Source: an uncultured Paracoccaceae bacterium (GTDB lineage: Bacteria; Pseudomonadota; Alphaproteobacteria; Rhodobacterales; Rhodobacteraceae). From it: a stretch of DNA of 64,000 bases. Each line of letters starts with the position of its first letter. Position 1 is the stretch's first letter. Of the stretch, positions 1-10,681 are shown one piece after another. The notes beneath the pieces were generated by a model that was not told the DNA's origin, did no database searches, and saw only the letters and a program-made list of their open reading frames with translations. The stretch spans positions 1-64,000 of the forward strand of contig CALIZF010000001.1 of the NCBI GenBank assembly GCA_938028765.1, read 5' to 3'. Both the position numbers and the translations under genes were made by a program.

Positions 1-1
1 C

Positions 2-199
2 CTGAACGGCGAGGTGAAGCGCCGGACAGAGGTCGTCGGGATCTTCCCCGACGAGGCTGCCGCCATCCGCCTGGTGGGCGCCATCCTGCCCGGGCAGAAC
101 GACGCGCGGGCCGTCCAGCGCGCCCGCTGCATGACGCCGGAGCGCGTCGCCGCCGTCCGCGATGATCCCACGGTCAGCCGCGCCACCACGGCGGGATGA
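2..199 (+). mobile_element. C-terminal fragment of an IS256/Mutator-family transposase (truncated by window edge)
   Basis: Translation LNGEVKRRTEVVGIFPDEAAAIRLVGAIL..QNDARAVQRARCMTPERVA resembles the IS256-family C-terminus (EIKRRTxVVGIFPNEAAxxRLVxAxLxEQNDEWxVxRRYM). Confidence 0.8.
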
Positions 200-1250
200 C
201 GTCCCCGGCCCATGCCGGAGCACGCAATGGCCCGCGGCCAGCTACACCACCCCGTGGGACACGATCTCCGGGGACCGGCAACCGCTTCAAGCCGCGGGGG
301 CGCGCATGCGGCCCGGGAAGTCGCAGTCATCCGCGCCGGGGATGTTGCGGCAGTGGCGCAACTGACAGAGCGATTTCACCGGAGGCGCCGGCGCACCGGC
401 CTGCCGGACCACGACGATCCGGTCGCCAGGGATCGCGCGGATCGTGTCGGGCAGAATGCAGCAGCCGGACGTGCGGAAGGTGGCAGGGATCACCGCTCGG
501 GATGCGCGGTGCTAGCGGAGGGCGCAGAGGGGGTCGTGGCGCCTCCGACGGCGGGCATGGTCGCGACGGCGGCACATCCTTGCCCGCGGCACGGGTTGCC
601 GCGGCGCCGGGGCAGCGTTGCGATCTGGCACCTGATCCGGCGCGCCGCGATCGCGGGGACGGAGGGCACGGAAGGTGAGGGGGGGGCACCCGCTGCACGC
701 TGTCGGCGGGACCGGCGCTGCACGCGCCATGGTGCCGGTGCCGGCGTGCGGCGCGCGGTGCCGACCCGTCAGGCGACCGGGCGTCGGGTGCCGGCCGAGG
801 GTCGGCGCGGTTTCGAGGACATCGCCCGTGTCGCTGGCCGGCCTGCGCGCGATCGCCCACCTTCGCCGGATCGCCGAGGCGCAGGCGCTGGACGACCCGT
901 TCCGCCGCGGGGGCGCGGACCGTGCGGCGCCAACACCGGCTGCCAGGCACCGTCTGGCCTGGACGGAAGACGCGATGGAACGCGGCGACCGCACCGCGGT
1001 GGCGCTGTGGAAACGGCGCAGCCCGGCGTTTCGCCGGGCGTCGATTGCCGCCGGCGCATCAGCGGTGCCGATACGTCTGCACGCAGGCGTGTTCGGCCCT
1101 GATCGGCGCGACGGAATGATCGCGCGATCGCTGCAGGGCGCCGCAGCAGGGTGGGAACACCCCGCGCTGCCGGACCCCGCGCCGGACGGCAATGCCGACA
1201 CGGCCGGGGCGATCCGCCGCGCCCCCCGGCGGCGGGGCGGGTCGCTCCCA

Positions 1251-1700
1251 TCAGGCCACGATCGGCGCGAGGCTCAGCAGCACCGCCGCCGTCAGGCCGA
1301 CCCGCAGCCGCAGCCACCATGGCGGGGCAAGGCCGGCGCGGACGAAATGCCAATCAAGCATCAGAAGGCCCGCGAACCCCGCCATCAGGTTGACCGCGGC
1401 CGACACCGGACCGCCGCCCACCATGAAGAAGGCCCAGAGCGCGGGGATCACCGACAGCGCATATCCGGCCCCCGCCATCGGCCCTGTCCCGCGCGCGGCG
1501 AACCCCCACAGGACGCCCGACATGAACGACAGGATCACCGCTCCGTAGGCAAGACCAACATAGGGGCCGACGAACCGCGGGCCGAGCGCGCGCGCGCCCC
1601 AGTCCTGCAAGCCCGCGTCCAGGACCGTGACGCCGCCCCAGACGAAGGGGATCAGCCCTGCAAGGCCAAGGGCCAGCGGGATGTTGGGAACCGGTGTCAT
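1251..1700 (-). CDS. DUF3429-type integral membrane protein
   Basis: 149 aa hydrophobic ORF with DUF3429-like pattern (PFVWGGV..YGAVILSFMSGVLWGFA), abuts ispH. Confidence 0.75.
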   Translation of the reverse strand: MTPVPNIPLALGLAGLIPFVWGGVTVLDAGLQDWGARALGPRFVGPYVGLAYGAVILSFMSGVLWGFAARGTGPMAGAGYALSVIPALWAFFMVGGGPVSAAVNLMAGFAGLLMLDWHFVRAGLAPPWWLRLRVGLTAAVLLSLAPIVA

Positions 1701-1701
1701 G

Positions 1702-2652
1702 TCAGGCAGGTTCGCGCAGCACGCGGGGCACCTTGAACTCCACCCGCTCGACCGCCGTCTCGACCGTCTCGCGCGACAGCTCGAACCGTGCGGCGAAGGC
1801 TGCGATCACCTCGTCCACCAGCACTTCGGGCGCGCTGGCCCCTGCCGTCAGGCCGATGGCCCGGGCGCCCTCGAGCGCACGCCAGTCGATGTCGGCCGCC
1901 CGCTGCACCAGCTGCGCATGGCCGCAACCCGCAGCCCGCCCCACCTCGACCAGCCGGCGCGAGTTCGACGAATTTGGCGCGCCGATCACCAGGAGGGCGT
2001 CGATCTTCGGCGCGATCGCCTTCACCGCCGCCTGCCGGTTCGTGGTGGCATAGCAGATGTCCTCGCGCGCCGGCCCCTCGATGGCCGGGAACCGCGCCCG
2101 CAGCGCCGCGACCACGGCAGCGGTATCGTCCACCGACAGCGTCGTCTGGGTGACGAAGGCCAGCCTCGCGGGATCGCGCACCGACAGATGCGCCACGTCC
2201 TCGACCGTCTCGACCAAGAGCACCTCGCCCGGCGGCAGCTGACCCATCGTGCCGACCGTTTCGGGGTGGCCGGCGTGGCCGATCATTACCAGTTGCCGCC
2301 CCTCGGCGTGGTGCCGCGCGGCCTCGACATGCACCTTGGTGACGAGGGGACAGGTCGCGTCCACCACGATCATGTTCCGCCGTGCCGCCTCGGCCGGGAC
2401 AGCCTTCGGTACGCCGTGGGCCGAGAAGATCACCGGCCGGTCGTCGGGACAGTCGTCCAGGTCCTCGACGAACACGGCACCCCTGGCGCGCAGCCCGTCC
2501 ACGACATAGCGGTTGTGCACGATCTCGTGCCGGACGTAGACGGGTGCCCCCCATTTCTCCAGCGCCATCTCGACGATGCGGATCGCGCGGTCCACGCCCG
2601 CGCAGAACCCGCGCGGCGCGGCGATATAGAGCGTCAGGGGGGGCTTCGTCAT
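1702..2652 (-). CDS. ispH: 4-hydroxy-3-methylbut-2-enyl diphosphate reductase
   Basis: IspH signatures [44 protein letters not shown]. Confidence 0.97.
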   Translation of the reverse strand: MTKPPLTLYIAAPRGFCAGVDRAIRIVEMALEKWGAPVYVRHEIVHNRYVVDGLRARGAVFVEDLDDCPDDRPVIFSAHGVPKAVPAEAARRNMIVVDATCPLVTKVHVEAARHHAEGRQLVMIGHAGHPETVGTMGQLPPGEVLLVETVEDVAHLSVRDPARLAFVTQTTLSVDDTAAVVAALRARFPAIEGPAREDICYATTNRQAAVKAIAPKIDALLVIGAPNSSNSRRLVEVGRAAGCGHAQLVQRAADIDWRALEGARAIGLTAGASAPEVLVDEVIAAFAARFELSRETVETAVERVEFKVPRVLREPA

Positions 2653-2751
2653 GGCGCGTCTCCATCCTGCGCCAGAGGTAGGCGAGGCGCAGGGCGGCGT
2701 CCAGCCGAACCCGCCCGGCCGCCCGACCGCGCGGGCGACCGGGGCCGTACC

Positions 2752-3414
2752 TCACCCTTCCGCAGGGGTCTCGGCCGGTTCGGCAGCCGACGCGGGCGCG
2801 GGCGCGGAAACCGGCGCGGACGCGGGCATCGGACCGACCGCCGCCGCGGCGGCGCTGCGGTCGAAGAACCGCGGCTCGCGCGGCTCGCGCGGCGGCCGCC
2901 CGATGATGTCCTTCAGCTCGTCGAGCTCGATGAAGTTGTCGGCCTGCCGGCGCAGATCGTCGGCGATCATGGGCGGCTGGCTGCGGATCGTCGAGACGAT
3001 CGATACCCTGACCCCCTGACGCTGGAGGCTTTCGACCAGCGGCTTGAAGTCGCCATCGCCCGAGAACAGCACGATGTGATCGACCTTCGGCGCAAGCTCC
3101 ATCGCATCGACGGTCAGTTCGATGTCCATGTTGCCCTTGACCTTCCGCCGGCCCTGACTGTCGGTGTATTCCTTCGCGGGCTTGGTGCGCATGGCAAAGC
3201 CGTTGTAGTGTAGCCAGTCCACCAGCGGGCGGATCGGCGAATACTCCTCGCTTTCGAGCAGGGCAGTGTAGTAGAACGCCCGCACGAGCTTGCCGCGACG
3301 CATGAACTCCTGCCGCAGGAGCTTGTAGTCGATGTCGAAGCCGAGCGCACGCGCAGCCGCGTAGAGGTTGGACCCGTCGATGAACAGCGCCAACCTGTCG
3401 TCCTTGTAAAACAT
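2752..3414 (-). CDS. NYN-domain (LabA/DUF88-like) protein, putative RNase
   Basis: MFYKDDRLALFIDGSNLYAAARALGFDIDY...LFSGDGDFKPLVESLQRQGVRVSI; conserved NYN acidic residues. Internal start chosen. Confidence 0.9.
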   Translation of the reverse strand: MFYKDDRLALFIDGSNLYAAARALGFDIDYKLLRQEFMRRGKLVRAFYYTALLESEEYSPIRPLVDWLHYNGFAMRTKPAKEYTDSQGRRKVKGNMDIELTVDAMELAPKVDHIVLFSGDGDFKPLVESLQRQGVRVSIVSTIRSQPPMIADDLRRQADNFIELDELKDIIGRPPREPREPRFFDRSAAAAAVGPMPASAPVSAPAPASAAEPAETPAEG

Positions 3415-3540
3415 GCTTGTCTCCTCAAATCCACATCCGGCAAAAGCTCCGTGAGTGTGCGGGAGGGACGTTGCCGAAGGTGCGCCCAGAATTAGGCCAA
3501 GGACGCGCTTTCGCAACAGAGTTCATACGAAAGTGTAGCA

Positions 3541-4122
3541 TTGTCTCGCGATCCTGAACAATCGTGCCTGATCGCCCTTGGGGCGAACCTGCCGATCGAC
3601 GATCAGCCGGCAGAGGAAACGCTGCGCCGGGCCGCGGCGCTGCTGCCGGCCGCGGGGTTCGCCGGCCTGCGGCTGAGCCGGATCTGGCGCACGCCATGCT
3701 TTCCGGCCGGCGCCGGCCCGGACTACGCGAACGCGGCGGCGGCGGCGGTCTGGACCGGCGCCGGCGGGCCGCGCGCCGCGCTGGCGGCGCTGCACGCGCT
3801 CGAGGCGCGTTTCGGGCGCGAGCGGCGACAGAGATGGGGGATGCGGACGCTCGACCTTGACCTGATCGCCTTCGGATGGGCGGTGCGCCCCGATGCGGGC
3901 ACGCAGACCGCCTGGCGGCGCCTGCCGCTGGCCGAACAGGTGCGCGCGGTTCCCGACCGGCCGATCCTGCCGCATCCGCGCCTTCAGGACCGCGGGTTCG
4001 TCCTCGCGCCGCTGGCCGAGGTGGCACCGCACTGGCGCCACCCGCTGACGGGCGACAGCGTGGCCGAGATGCTAGCGGCGCTGCCCCCCGACGCGCTGGC
4101 GGAGATGACGCCCCTCGGCTGA
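3541..4122 (+). CDS. folK: 2-amino-4-hydroxy-6-hydroxymethyldihydropteridine diphosphokinase
   Basis: LIALGANLP...[27 protein letters not shown]...[24 protein letters not shown] start. Confidence 0.95.
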   Translation: MSRDPEQSCLIALGANLPIDDQPAEETLRRAAALLPAAGFAGLRLSRIWRTPCFPAGAGPDYANAAAAAVWTGAGGPRAALAALHALEARFGRERRQRWGMRTLDLDLIAFGWAVRPDAGTQTAWRRLPLAEQVRAVPDRPILPHPRLQDRGFVLAPLAEVAPHWRHPLTGDSVAEMLAALPPDALAEMTPLG

Positions 4123-4314
4123 CGCGGTCGCCGGCGCCGCGGGGAACCGGCACCCCCCGGCCGCGACCGGACCCCGCAGGGCCTGCGGATCGGCCGCCGG
4201 CCGCGCGACCTGCGCGACCGGAACGGTGCCTCGGCAGCGCAACCGGGGAACGCGACCCTGCCCGCAGCGCGCGGGGCCTTGACGCGGCCGGCGTCGTCGG
4301 CGCCTCGCCAAGGC

Positions 4315-4343
4315 TTGCAAGTGCGCGGGAACCGGGCTACACC
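4315..4343 (+). promoter_or_regulatory. candidate sigma70 promoter upstream of rpoZ
   Basis: TTGCAA-N17-TACACC about 37 bp before the GTG start of rpoZ. Confidence 0.35.
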
Positions 4344-4379
4344 CTCGGGTTCTTACCACCCGCCGAAGGGGAGTGTGCC

Positions 4380-4733
4380 GTGGCCCGCGTGACGGTTGAA
4401 GATTGCGTTGACAAGGTTCCGAACCGTTTCGAGCTGGTGTTGCTGGCAGCGCACCGCGCGCGCGAGATCGCGGCCGGCGCGCCCCTGACGGTCGAGCGCG
4501 ACAACGACAAGAACTCTGTCGTGGCGCTGCGCGAGATCGCCGAGGAAACGCAACGCGCAGACGCCCTGCGCGAGCGCATGATCGCCAGCCACCAGACCCA
4601 GATCGAGGTGGACGAACCCGAGGAGGACCGGATGGCCCTGTTGATGGGGGCCGACGCCGACCGGCCCGCGCACGACGACCTGAACGAGGAACGGATGTTG
4701 CGGATGCTGCTGGAGGCCCAGGGCCAGGGCTGA
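4380..4733 (+). CDS. rpoZ: DNA-directed RNA polymerase omega subunit
   Basis: [33 protein letters not shown]...[17 protein letters not shown] start. Confidence 0.96.
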   Translation: MARVTVEDCVDKVPNRFELVLLAAHRAREIAAGAPLTVERDNDKNSVVALREIAEETQRADALRERMIASHQTQIEVDEPEEDRMALLMGADADRPAHDDLNEERMLRMLLEAQGQG

Positions 4734-4757
4734 CGCCCTGCTCGGTGCGGGCGCGGC

Positions 4758-6892
4758 ATGATCGACACACGCGCCATCGATGTCGATGATCTCGTCGCGC
4801 TTGTCCGAAACTACAACCCGCGCACCAGCGAAGATCTGATCCGCCGCGCCTACGATTATGGCCGGCAGATGCACGAAGGGCAGTTCCGTCGATCGGGCGA
4901 GCCCTATTTCACGCATCCTGTGGCGGTGGCCGCGATCCTGACCGAGATGCGGCTGGACGACGCCACCATCGTCACCGCCCTCCTGCACGACACGATCGAG
5001 GACACGAAATCCACCTACGCCGAGATCGCGGCGCGGTTCGGCCACGAGGTGGCCGAACTGGTCGACGGCGTGACCAAGCTGACGAACCTGCAGCTGTCGT
5101 CATCGGAATCGAAGCAGGCCGAAACTTCCGCAAGCTGTTCTTCGCGATGTCCCGCGACCTGCGGGTGATCCTCGTCAAGCTGGCGGACCGGCTGCACAAC
5201 ATGCGCACCATCCGGTCGATGTCGCCGGAAAAGCAGGCCCAGAAGGCGCGCGAGACGATGGAGATCTACGCCCCCCTCGCCGGCCGGATGGGGATGCAGT
5301 GGATGCGCGAAGAGCTCGAGGATCTTGGCTTCCGCGTTCTCAATCCTGAGGCGCGCAACTCGATCCTGCGCCGGTTCGTCATGCTTCAGCGCGAGACGGG
5401 CGACGTCATCCCCGAGATCACGTCCGACATCCGCGCCGAGCTCGACGCCGCCGGGATCGAGGCCGATGTCTATGGCCGCGCGAAGAAGCCCTATTCGGTC
5501 TGGCGCAAGATGCAGGAGAAGGAACTGGCCTTCTCGCGCCTCTCCGACATCTTCGGCTTCCGCATCATCACGCGCGACGTTGCCGACTGCTACCGCGCGC
5601 TCGGCGCGATCCACCAGCGGTGGAAGGCGGTGCCGGGGCGATTCAAGGATTACATCTCGAACCCCAAGGCGAACGGTTACCGCTCGATCCACACCACCGT
5701 GTCGGGCCGAAGCGGCAAGCAGGTGGAGGTGCAGATCCGCACGCGCGAGATGCACGAGGTCGCCGAGGCGGGTGTGGCCGCCCACTGGGCCTATCGCGAC
5801 GGGGTGCGCAGCGTGAACCCCTTCGCGGTCGATCCGGCGAAGTGGATCGCGCAGCTGACCGAACGCTTCGACGAGGGCGACCACGACGAGTTCCTCGAGC
5901 ACGTCAAGCTCGAGATGTACTCCGACCAGGTCTTCTGCTTCACGCCCAAGGGCGATGTGGTGCGGCTGCCCCGCGGGGCGACGCCGCTGGACTTCGCCTA
6001 TGCGATCCACACGCGGATCGGCAATGCCTGCGTGTCGGCCAAGGTGGACGGGCTGCGCGTGCCCCTGTGGACGCGGCTGAGGAACGGGCAGTCGGTCGAG
6101 ATCATCACCGCCGAGGGGCAGAAGCCGCAGGCGAGCTGGATCGACATCGTGGTGACGGGGCGCGCCAAGGCCGCGATCCGCAAGAGCCTGCGCGAAGAGG
6201 ACCGCGGGCGGTTCGTCAAGCTGGGCCGCGAGCTTGCCCGCGTCGCCTTCGAACGGGTGGGCAAGAAGGCGACCGACAAGGCCCTGCTGACCGCCGCCCG
6301 CACGATGGGCCTGCCCGACGAGAGCGAGCTTCTGGCGCGCATCGGGGCGGCCGAGGTGACGGCGCAAAAGGTGGTGGAACTCCTCTATCCCGAACTCGGC
6401 CGCCGCGGCGCCGAGGACGAGGTGGACGCCTCCCGCCCCGTTCTGGGCCTGCCCGACGACCAGGCGTTCCGCCGCGCCCCCTGCTGCCAGCCGCTGCCCG
6501 GCGAGCGGATCGTCGGCATCATTTACCGCGGCAAGGGCGTGGTGGCCCATGCGATCGACTGCCCGGCCCTCGTGGACCTCGAGGATCAGCCGGAACGCTG
6601 GCTGGATCTGCACTGGTCGCCCGGCCGGCACGCCCCAGTGAACACCGTGCGGCTCGACATCACCATCGCCAACGCGGCGGGTGTCCTCGGGCGCATCTGC
6701 ACCATCATCGGGGATCGCAAGGCCAACATCAGCGACCTACATTTCATTGACAAGAAGCCCGACTACTACCGTCTGATCGTGGAGGCGGACCTGCGCGACG
6801 TGGAACAGCTGCACGGGGTGCTGACCGCGCTGGCGGCCGAGGTGGACGTGGCGCGGGTGGAGCGCCACCGGGACATGACTCTCAAGCCCTGA
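4758..6892 (+). pseudogene. rsh: bifunctional (p)ppGpp synthetase/hydrolase (Rel/Spo homolog), interrupted by an apparent 1-nt deletion near 5121-5125
   Basis: Two ORFs (4758..5168 and 5147..6892) together give one Rsh protein. The frame switches at KQAE|NFRKLFFAMSRDLRV, where GAAAACTTC is expected and GAAACTTC is present. Confidence 0.93.
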
Positions 6893-6919
6893 CGGGCGCG
6901 CAGGAGGAGTGCAAGGGCG

Positions 6920-7618
6920 GTGTTCAGGCGACGCACGCCGCGGTCGTGGTTCAGGCTGATGGCGGAAACCGTCTGGCCGCAATCCGGCTGGCGGCGCGCC
7001 GGCACCTATGTGCTGCACCGCCTGCGCCGCCTGCCCGACAGCCCCCGGCGGATCGGCCGCGGCGTGTTCGCGGGGATCTTCGTGTCGTTCCTGCCGCTCT
7101 ACGGGATCTTCATGGGCTCGGCCGCGGTGATGGCGCTGGCGATCCGCGGCAACGTGCTGGCCGCGGTATTCGCCACGCTGGTCGGCAACCCGCTGACCTT
7201 CCCCATCATCGCCTGGGTCGCGCTCGAGACCGGCTACTGGATGCTGGGGGGCGACTACGCGGCGCCGATGAGCACGCTTGTGGATGCCTTCGGCGGTGCC
7301 GCATCGCAGCTGTGGCACAACATCCTGTCGGCCTTCGGCCCGGAAGAGGCCCGGTGGGACAACCTCGCGAAGTTCTACCATCAGGTGTTCCTGCCCTACA
7401 TGCTGGGGGGCATCCCGACCGGCATCGTCGCCGGGCTTGCCGGCTACTGGGCCAGCCTGCCGTTGGTGGCGGCCTACCAGAAGCTGCGCGCCCGCCAGAC
7501 CCGCGCCCGGATCGAGCGTCGGCTGGCCGATCGCGCCGCCGCCCTCGCCCGGGCCGAGGCCGAGGCGCGGGCCGAAGCGACCCTCAGGGCGGGCCCGGAC
7601 GACGGCGGCGGGGACTGA
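6920..7618 (+). CDS. DUF2062 domain-containing protein (copy 1)
   Basis: YVLHRLRRLPDSPRRIGRGVFAGIFVSFLPLYGIF...NPLTFPII; DUF2062 pattern; AGGAGG upstream of GTG. Confidence 0.85.
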   Translation: MFRRRTPRSWFRLMAETVWPQSGWRRAGTYVLHRLRRLPDSPRRIGRGVFAGIFVSFLPLYGIFMGSAAVMALAIRGNVLAAVFATLVGNPLTFPIIAWVALETGYWMLGGDYAAPMSTLVDAFGGAASQLWHNILSAFGPEEARWDNLAKFYHQVFLPYMLGGIPTGIVAGLAGYWASLPLVAAYQKLRARQTRARIERRLADRAAALARAEAEARAEATLRAGPDDGGGD

Positions 7619-7622
7619 CGGG

Positions 7623-8303
7623 ATGTTGTTCCGCCGCCGCACTCCCCTTCCGCTTGTCGCCCGCCTGCGCGGTCTGATCTGGCCCGACGGCGGCATGGCG
7701 CGCGCGTTGCGCTATGTGCTGCATCGGCTGCGCCGGCTGCCCGACAGCCCGCGAAAGATCGCGCGCGGGGTGATGGCCGGCGTGTTCGTGAACTTCCCGC
7801 CCCTGTTCGGGGTGCAGTTCGCCTCCGCCGCGCTGATCGCCTGGGCGATCGGGGGCAACCTCCTGGCCGCGCTGTTCTGCACATTCCTGACCAACCCCCT
7901 GACGACGCCCTTCATCGTTGCCGCATCGCTCGAACTCGGATGGCTGATTCTCGGGATGAAAGGGACGATGGGGGTGGACGCGGCGCTGTCGTCGATCGCC
8001 GCGGCGGGGACCGAGCTGTGGGACAATGCGCTGGCGCTGGTGTCGGGGGGCGTGCTGCATTGGCAGCACACTGCGGCCTTCGCCGACACCATCCTGCTGC
8101 CCTACACGGTCGGCAGCCTGCCCATCGGGATCGTCGCCGCGGCGCTGGCCTATGCGGCCGCGCTGCCGCTGGCCGGCGCCTGGCAGCGCAGCCGCGCCGC
8201 GGCCGCACGGGCGCGGATCGAGCGGCGGCTGGCGCAGCGCGCTGCCGCGCTGGAACGCGCCGCCGCCGCCCGGCCCGGCGCGGGTCCCGGCGCGGCGCCT
8301 TGA
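7623..8303 (+). CDS. DUF2062 domain-containing protein (copy 2)
   Basis: RYVLHRLRRLPDSPRKIARGVMAGVFVNFPPLFGVQF...NPLTTPFI; clear paralog of the preceding gene. Confidence 0.85.
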   Translation: MLFRRRTPLPLVARLRGLIWPDGGMARALRYVLHRLRRLPDSPRKIARGVMAGVFVNFPPLFGVQFASAALIAWAIGGNLLAALFCTFLTNPLTTPFIVAASLELGWLILGMKGTMGVDAALSSIAAAGTELWDNALALVSGGVLHWQHTAAFADTILLPYTVGSLPIGIVAAALAYAAALPLAGAWQRSRAAAARARIERRLAQRAAALERAAAARPGAGPGAAP

Positions 8304-8352
8304 CCGCAAGGGGGCAGTTCCGCCCAGGCGCGGCCTGCGTTAGATGCGGCGG

Positions 8353-9408
8353 ATGGCCCTGACGCTGACCCGCCTGACCGACGCCCTCACCCACGGGTTC
8401 GACACCGTCATCGACGTGCGCTCGCCCGCCGAATACGCCGACGATCGCCTGCCGGGCGCGATCAGCCTGCCGGTCCTGTCGGATGCCGAGCGCGCGCGGG
8501 TCGGCACGATCTACAAGCGCGAAAGCCCCTTCACCGCCCGCAAGGTCGGCGCCGCCCTGGTGGCGCGCAACGCCGCGCTGCACCTCGAGGGACCGCTTGC
8601 CGGCATGGGCGGCGGGTGGCGGCCGCTCATCTACTGCTGGCGCGGCGGGCAGCGGTCGGGATCGTTCGCCACCATCCTGCGCGCAGTCGGCTGGCGCGTC
8701 GAGACGGTGGAGGGCGGCTATCGCAGCTGGCGCCGGCTGGTGTCGGATGCGCTCTACGACCGGCCCTGGCCCTGCCCGGTCGTTGTGCTTGACGGCGACA
8801 CCGGCACGGCCAAGACGGCGCTGCTGTCGCGGCTGGAGGCCCTCGGCCATCAGGTGCTGGACCTCGAGGCGCTGGCGAACCACCGCGGGTCGGTCTTCGG
8901 TGCGCGAGCGGGCGGACAGCCGACGCAGCGAAGCTTCGAATCCGCCATCGCCGCCGCGCTCGCCCGCCTCAACCCCGCCCGCCCGCTGGTGGTCGAGGCC
9001 GAATCGGCGACGATCGGCGCGGTGTCGGTGCCGCCGTCGCTCTGGAATGCAATGCGCGCGGCCCCCCGCATCGCGCTGACCGCACCGCTGCCGGCGCGCG
9101 CGGCCTTCCTCGCCCGCGCCTATGCCGACCTGACGGCCGACCCTGCGGCACTTGCCGGGGCGATCGACAGGCTTCGCCCGCTGCACCCGAAGGAACGGAT
9201 CGCTGCATGGCAGGCCCAGGCCGCAGCCGGCGCCTTCGCCGATCTGGCCGAGGGGCTGATGCGCCACCACTACGACCCGCTTTATGCCCGGACCCGCGCC
9301 CGCCGCGCGCCGCCCGCGCTGACGCTGGGCGCCGACGACCTGTCGGACGCCGGGCTGGCCGCGCTGGCCCCGCGCCTTGCGGAGGCGGTGGCGGCGGTCA
9401 GTCGCTGA
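8353..9408 (+). CDS. mnmH: tRNA 2-selenouridine synthase (rhodanese + P-loop)
   Basis: DVRSPAEYADDRLPGAISLPVLSDAERARVGTIYK...PLIYCWRGGQRSGS (rhodanese Cys)...DGDTGTAKTALL. Confidence 0.93.
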   Translation: MALTLTRLTDALTHGFDTVIDVRSPAEYADDRLPGAISLPVLSDAERARVGTIYKRESPFTARKVGAALVARNAALHLEGPLAGMGGGWRPLIYCWRGGQRSGSFATILRAVGWRVETVEGGYRSWRRLVSDALYDRPWPCPVVVLDGDTGTAKTALLSRLEALGHQVLDLEALANHRGSVFGARAGGQPTQRSFESAIAAALARLNPARPLVVEAESATIGAVSVPPSLWNAMRAAPRIALTAPLPARAAFLARAYADLTADPAALAGAIDRLRPLHPKERIAAWQAQAAAGAFADLAEGLMRHHYDPLYARTRARRAPPALTLGADDLSDAGLAALAPRLAEAVAAVSR

Positions 9409-9733
9409 GGCCCGGTTCGTCGAGCAGGGTGCGGCCCTGCCTGTCTTCGAGCTCGATCACCCAGAGGTCGGGATCGCGCCCGCGCGCCCGCGCCAGTGCG
9501 GCGTCCACGTCGCGTTCGGCCCCCTCGGCCAGCGTCGCCCAGACGCGCCGGCCCGTCGCAGGATCGAGCACCCGCTGGAACGCCGCCGCGCGCCCGTCGA
9601 GCGTGGCGCACTTGACCGCGACCGCACCCGCGGTCGGATCGCCCTTCGCCGCGATGTAGACGGGGATCCCCGCCAGCCGCAGCCGCGCGAGATAGGCCTG
9701 CACCCAGAGGCCGGCAGCGAGGCGCGCGGTCAT
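9398..9733 (-). CDS. DUF1491 family protein
   Basis: 111 aa MTARLAAGLWVQAYLARLRLAGIPVYIAAKGDPTAGAVAVK..., downstream of era. Confidence 0.8.
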   Translation of the reverse strand: MTARLAAGLWVQAYLARLRLAGIPVYIAAKGDPTAGAVAVKCATLDGRAAAFQRVLDPATGRRVWATLAEGAERDVDAALARARGRDPDLWVIELEDRQGRTLLDEPGLSD

Positions 9734-9763
9734 CGCGCACAGCCCCCGGCCCGGCCGGCCGGA

Positions 9764-10681
9764 TCAGTCGCCGTCACGGAACTCCAGCCCCATCTCGGCA
9801 TAGCGTTCGGCCTCTTCCAGCCAGGTCTCGCGCACTTTGACGGTGAGGAAGAGGTGCACCGGCCGGTCGAGGAAGGCCGCGATCTCGGCCCGCGCCGCGG
9901 CGCCGATGGCCTTGATCGTCTGGCCCTTCGCGCCCAGCACGATCGGCTTGTGCGCCTCGCGCGAGACGTAGACGACCTGGTCGATCCGCACCGACCCGTC
10001 GGGCCGGTCCTGCCAGCCCTCGGTCTCGACCGTGAGCTGATAAGGCAGTTCCTCGTGCAGCCGCAGGGTCAGCTTTTCGCGCGTCATCTCGGCCGCGATC
10101 ATCCGCATCGGCAGGTCGGCCAGCTGGTCTTCGGGGTAGAGCCAGGGCCCCTCGGGCAGTTCTATCGCCAGCCAGTCGCGCAGGTCGTCCACGCCGTAGC
10201 CGCGCTCGGCCGAGATCATGAAAGTCCGCGCGAAGGGGAAGGCCGCATTGGCCGCGGCCGACAGCGGCAACAGCGCCTCGGCCTTCACGCGGTCGATCTT
10301 GTTGATGGCCAGCGCCACGAGGCGCCCATCAGGCAGCTTGTCGCGCAGGTCGGCGAGGATCGCCTGCACCCCCTCGGTCAGGCCGCGGTGTGCCTCGACC
10401 AGCAAGACCACGATGTCGGCATCCGCTGCCCCGCCCCAAGCCGCCGCGACCATCGCGCGGTCCAGCCGCCGGCGCGGCCGGAACAGGCCCGGCGTATCGA
10501 CGAAGACGATCTGCGACCGCCCCGCCATGCAGACGCCGCGGATGCGGGTGCGCGTCGTCTGCACCTTGTGCGTGACGATGCTGACCTTCGCCCCCACCAT
10601 CCGGTTCAGCAGCGTGGACTTGCCCGCGTTCGGCTCGCCGATCAGCGCCACGAACCCTGCCCGCGTCGGTTCCTCAGCCAT
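9764..10681 (-). CDS. era: GTPase Era
   Basis: G1 [13 protein letters not shown]3 DTPGLF, G4 NKID and C-terminal KH domain ([13 protein letters not shown]). Confidence 0.97.
   Translation of the reverse strand: MAEEPTRAGFVALIGEPNAGKSTLLNRMVGAKVSIVTHKVQTTRTRIRGVCMAGRSQIVFVDTPGLFRPRRRLDRAMVAAAWGGAADADIVVLLVEAHRGLTEGVQAILADLRDKLPDGRLVALAINKIDRVKAEALLPLSAAANAAFPFARTFMISAERGYGVDDLRDWLAIELPEGPWLYPEDQLADLPMRMIAAEMTREKLTLRLHEELPYQLTVETEGWQDRPDGSVRIDQVVYVSREAHKPIVLGAKGQTIKAIGAAARAEIAAFLDRPVHLFLTVKVRETWLEEAERYAEMGLEFRDGD

Noticed and set aside
212-1102. 296-aa plus ORF after the transposase remnant
   Set aside because: Arg/Ala/Gly-rich, overlaps several equally long ORFs on both strands, no domain recognised.
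5101-5170. Programmed frameshifting in rsh
   Set aside because: No slippery heptamer or downstream pseudoknot was identified, and the missing base lies in a short A-run, which better fits a sequencing error or mutation.
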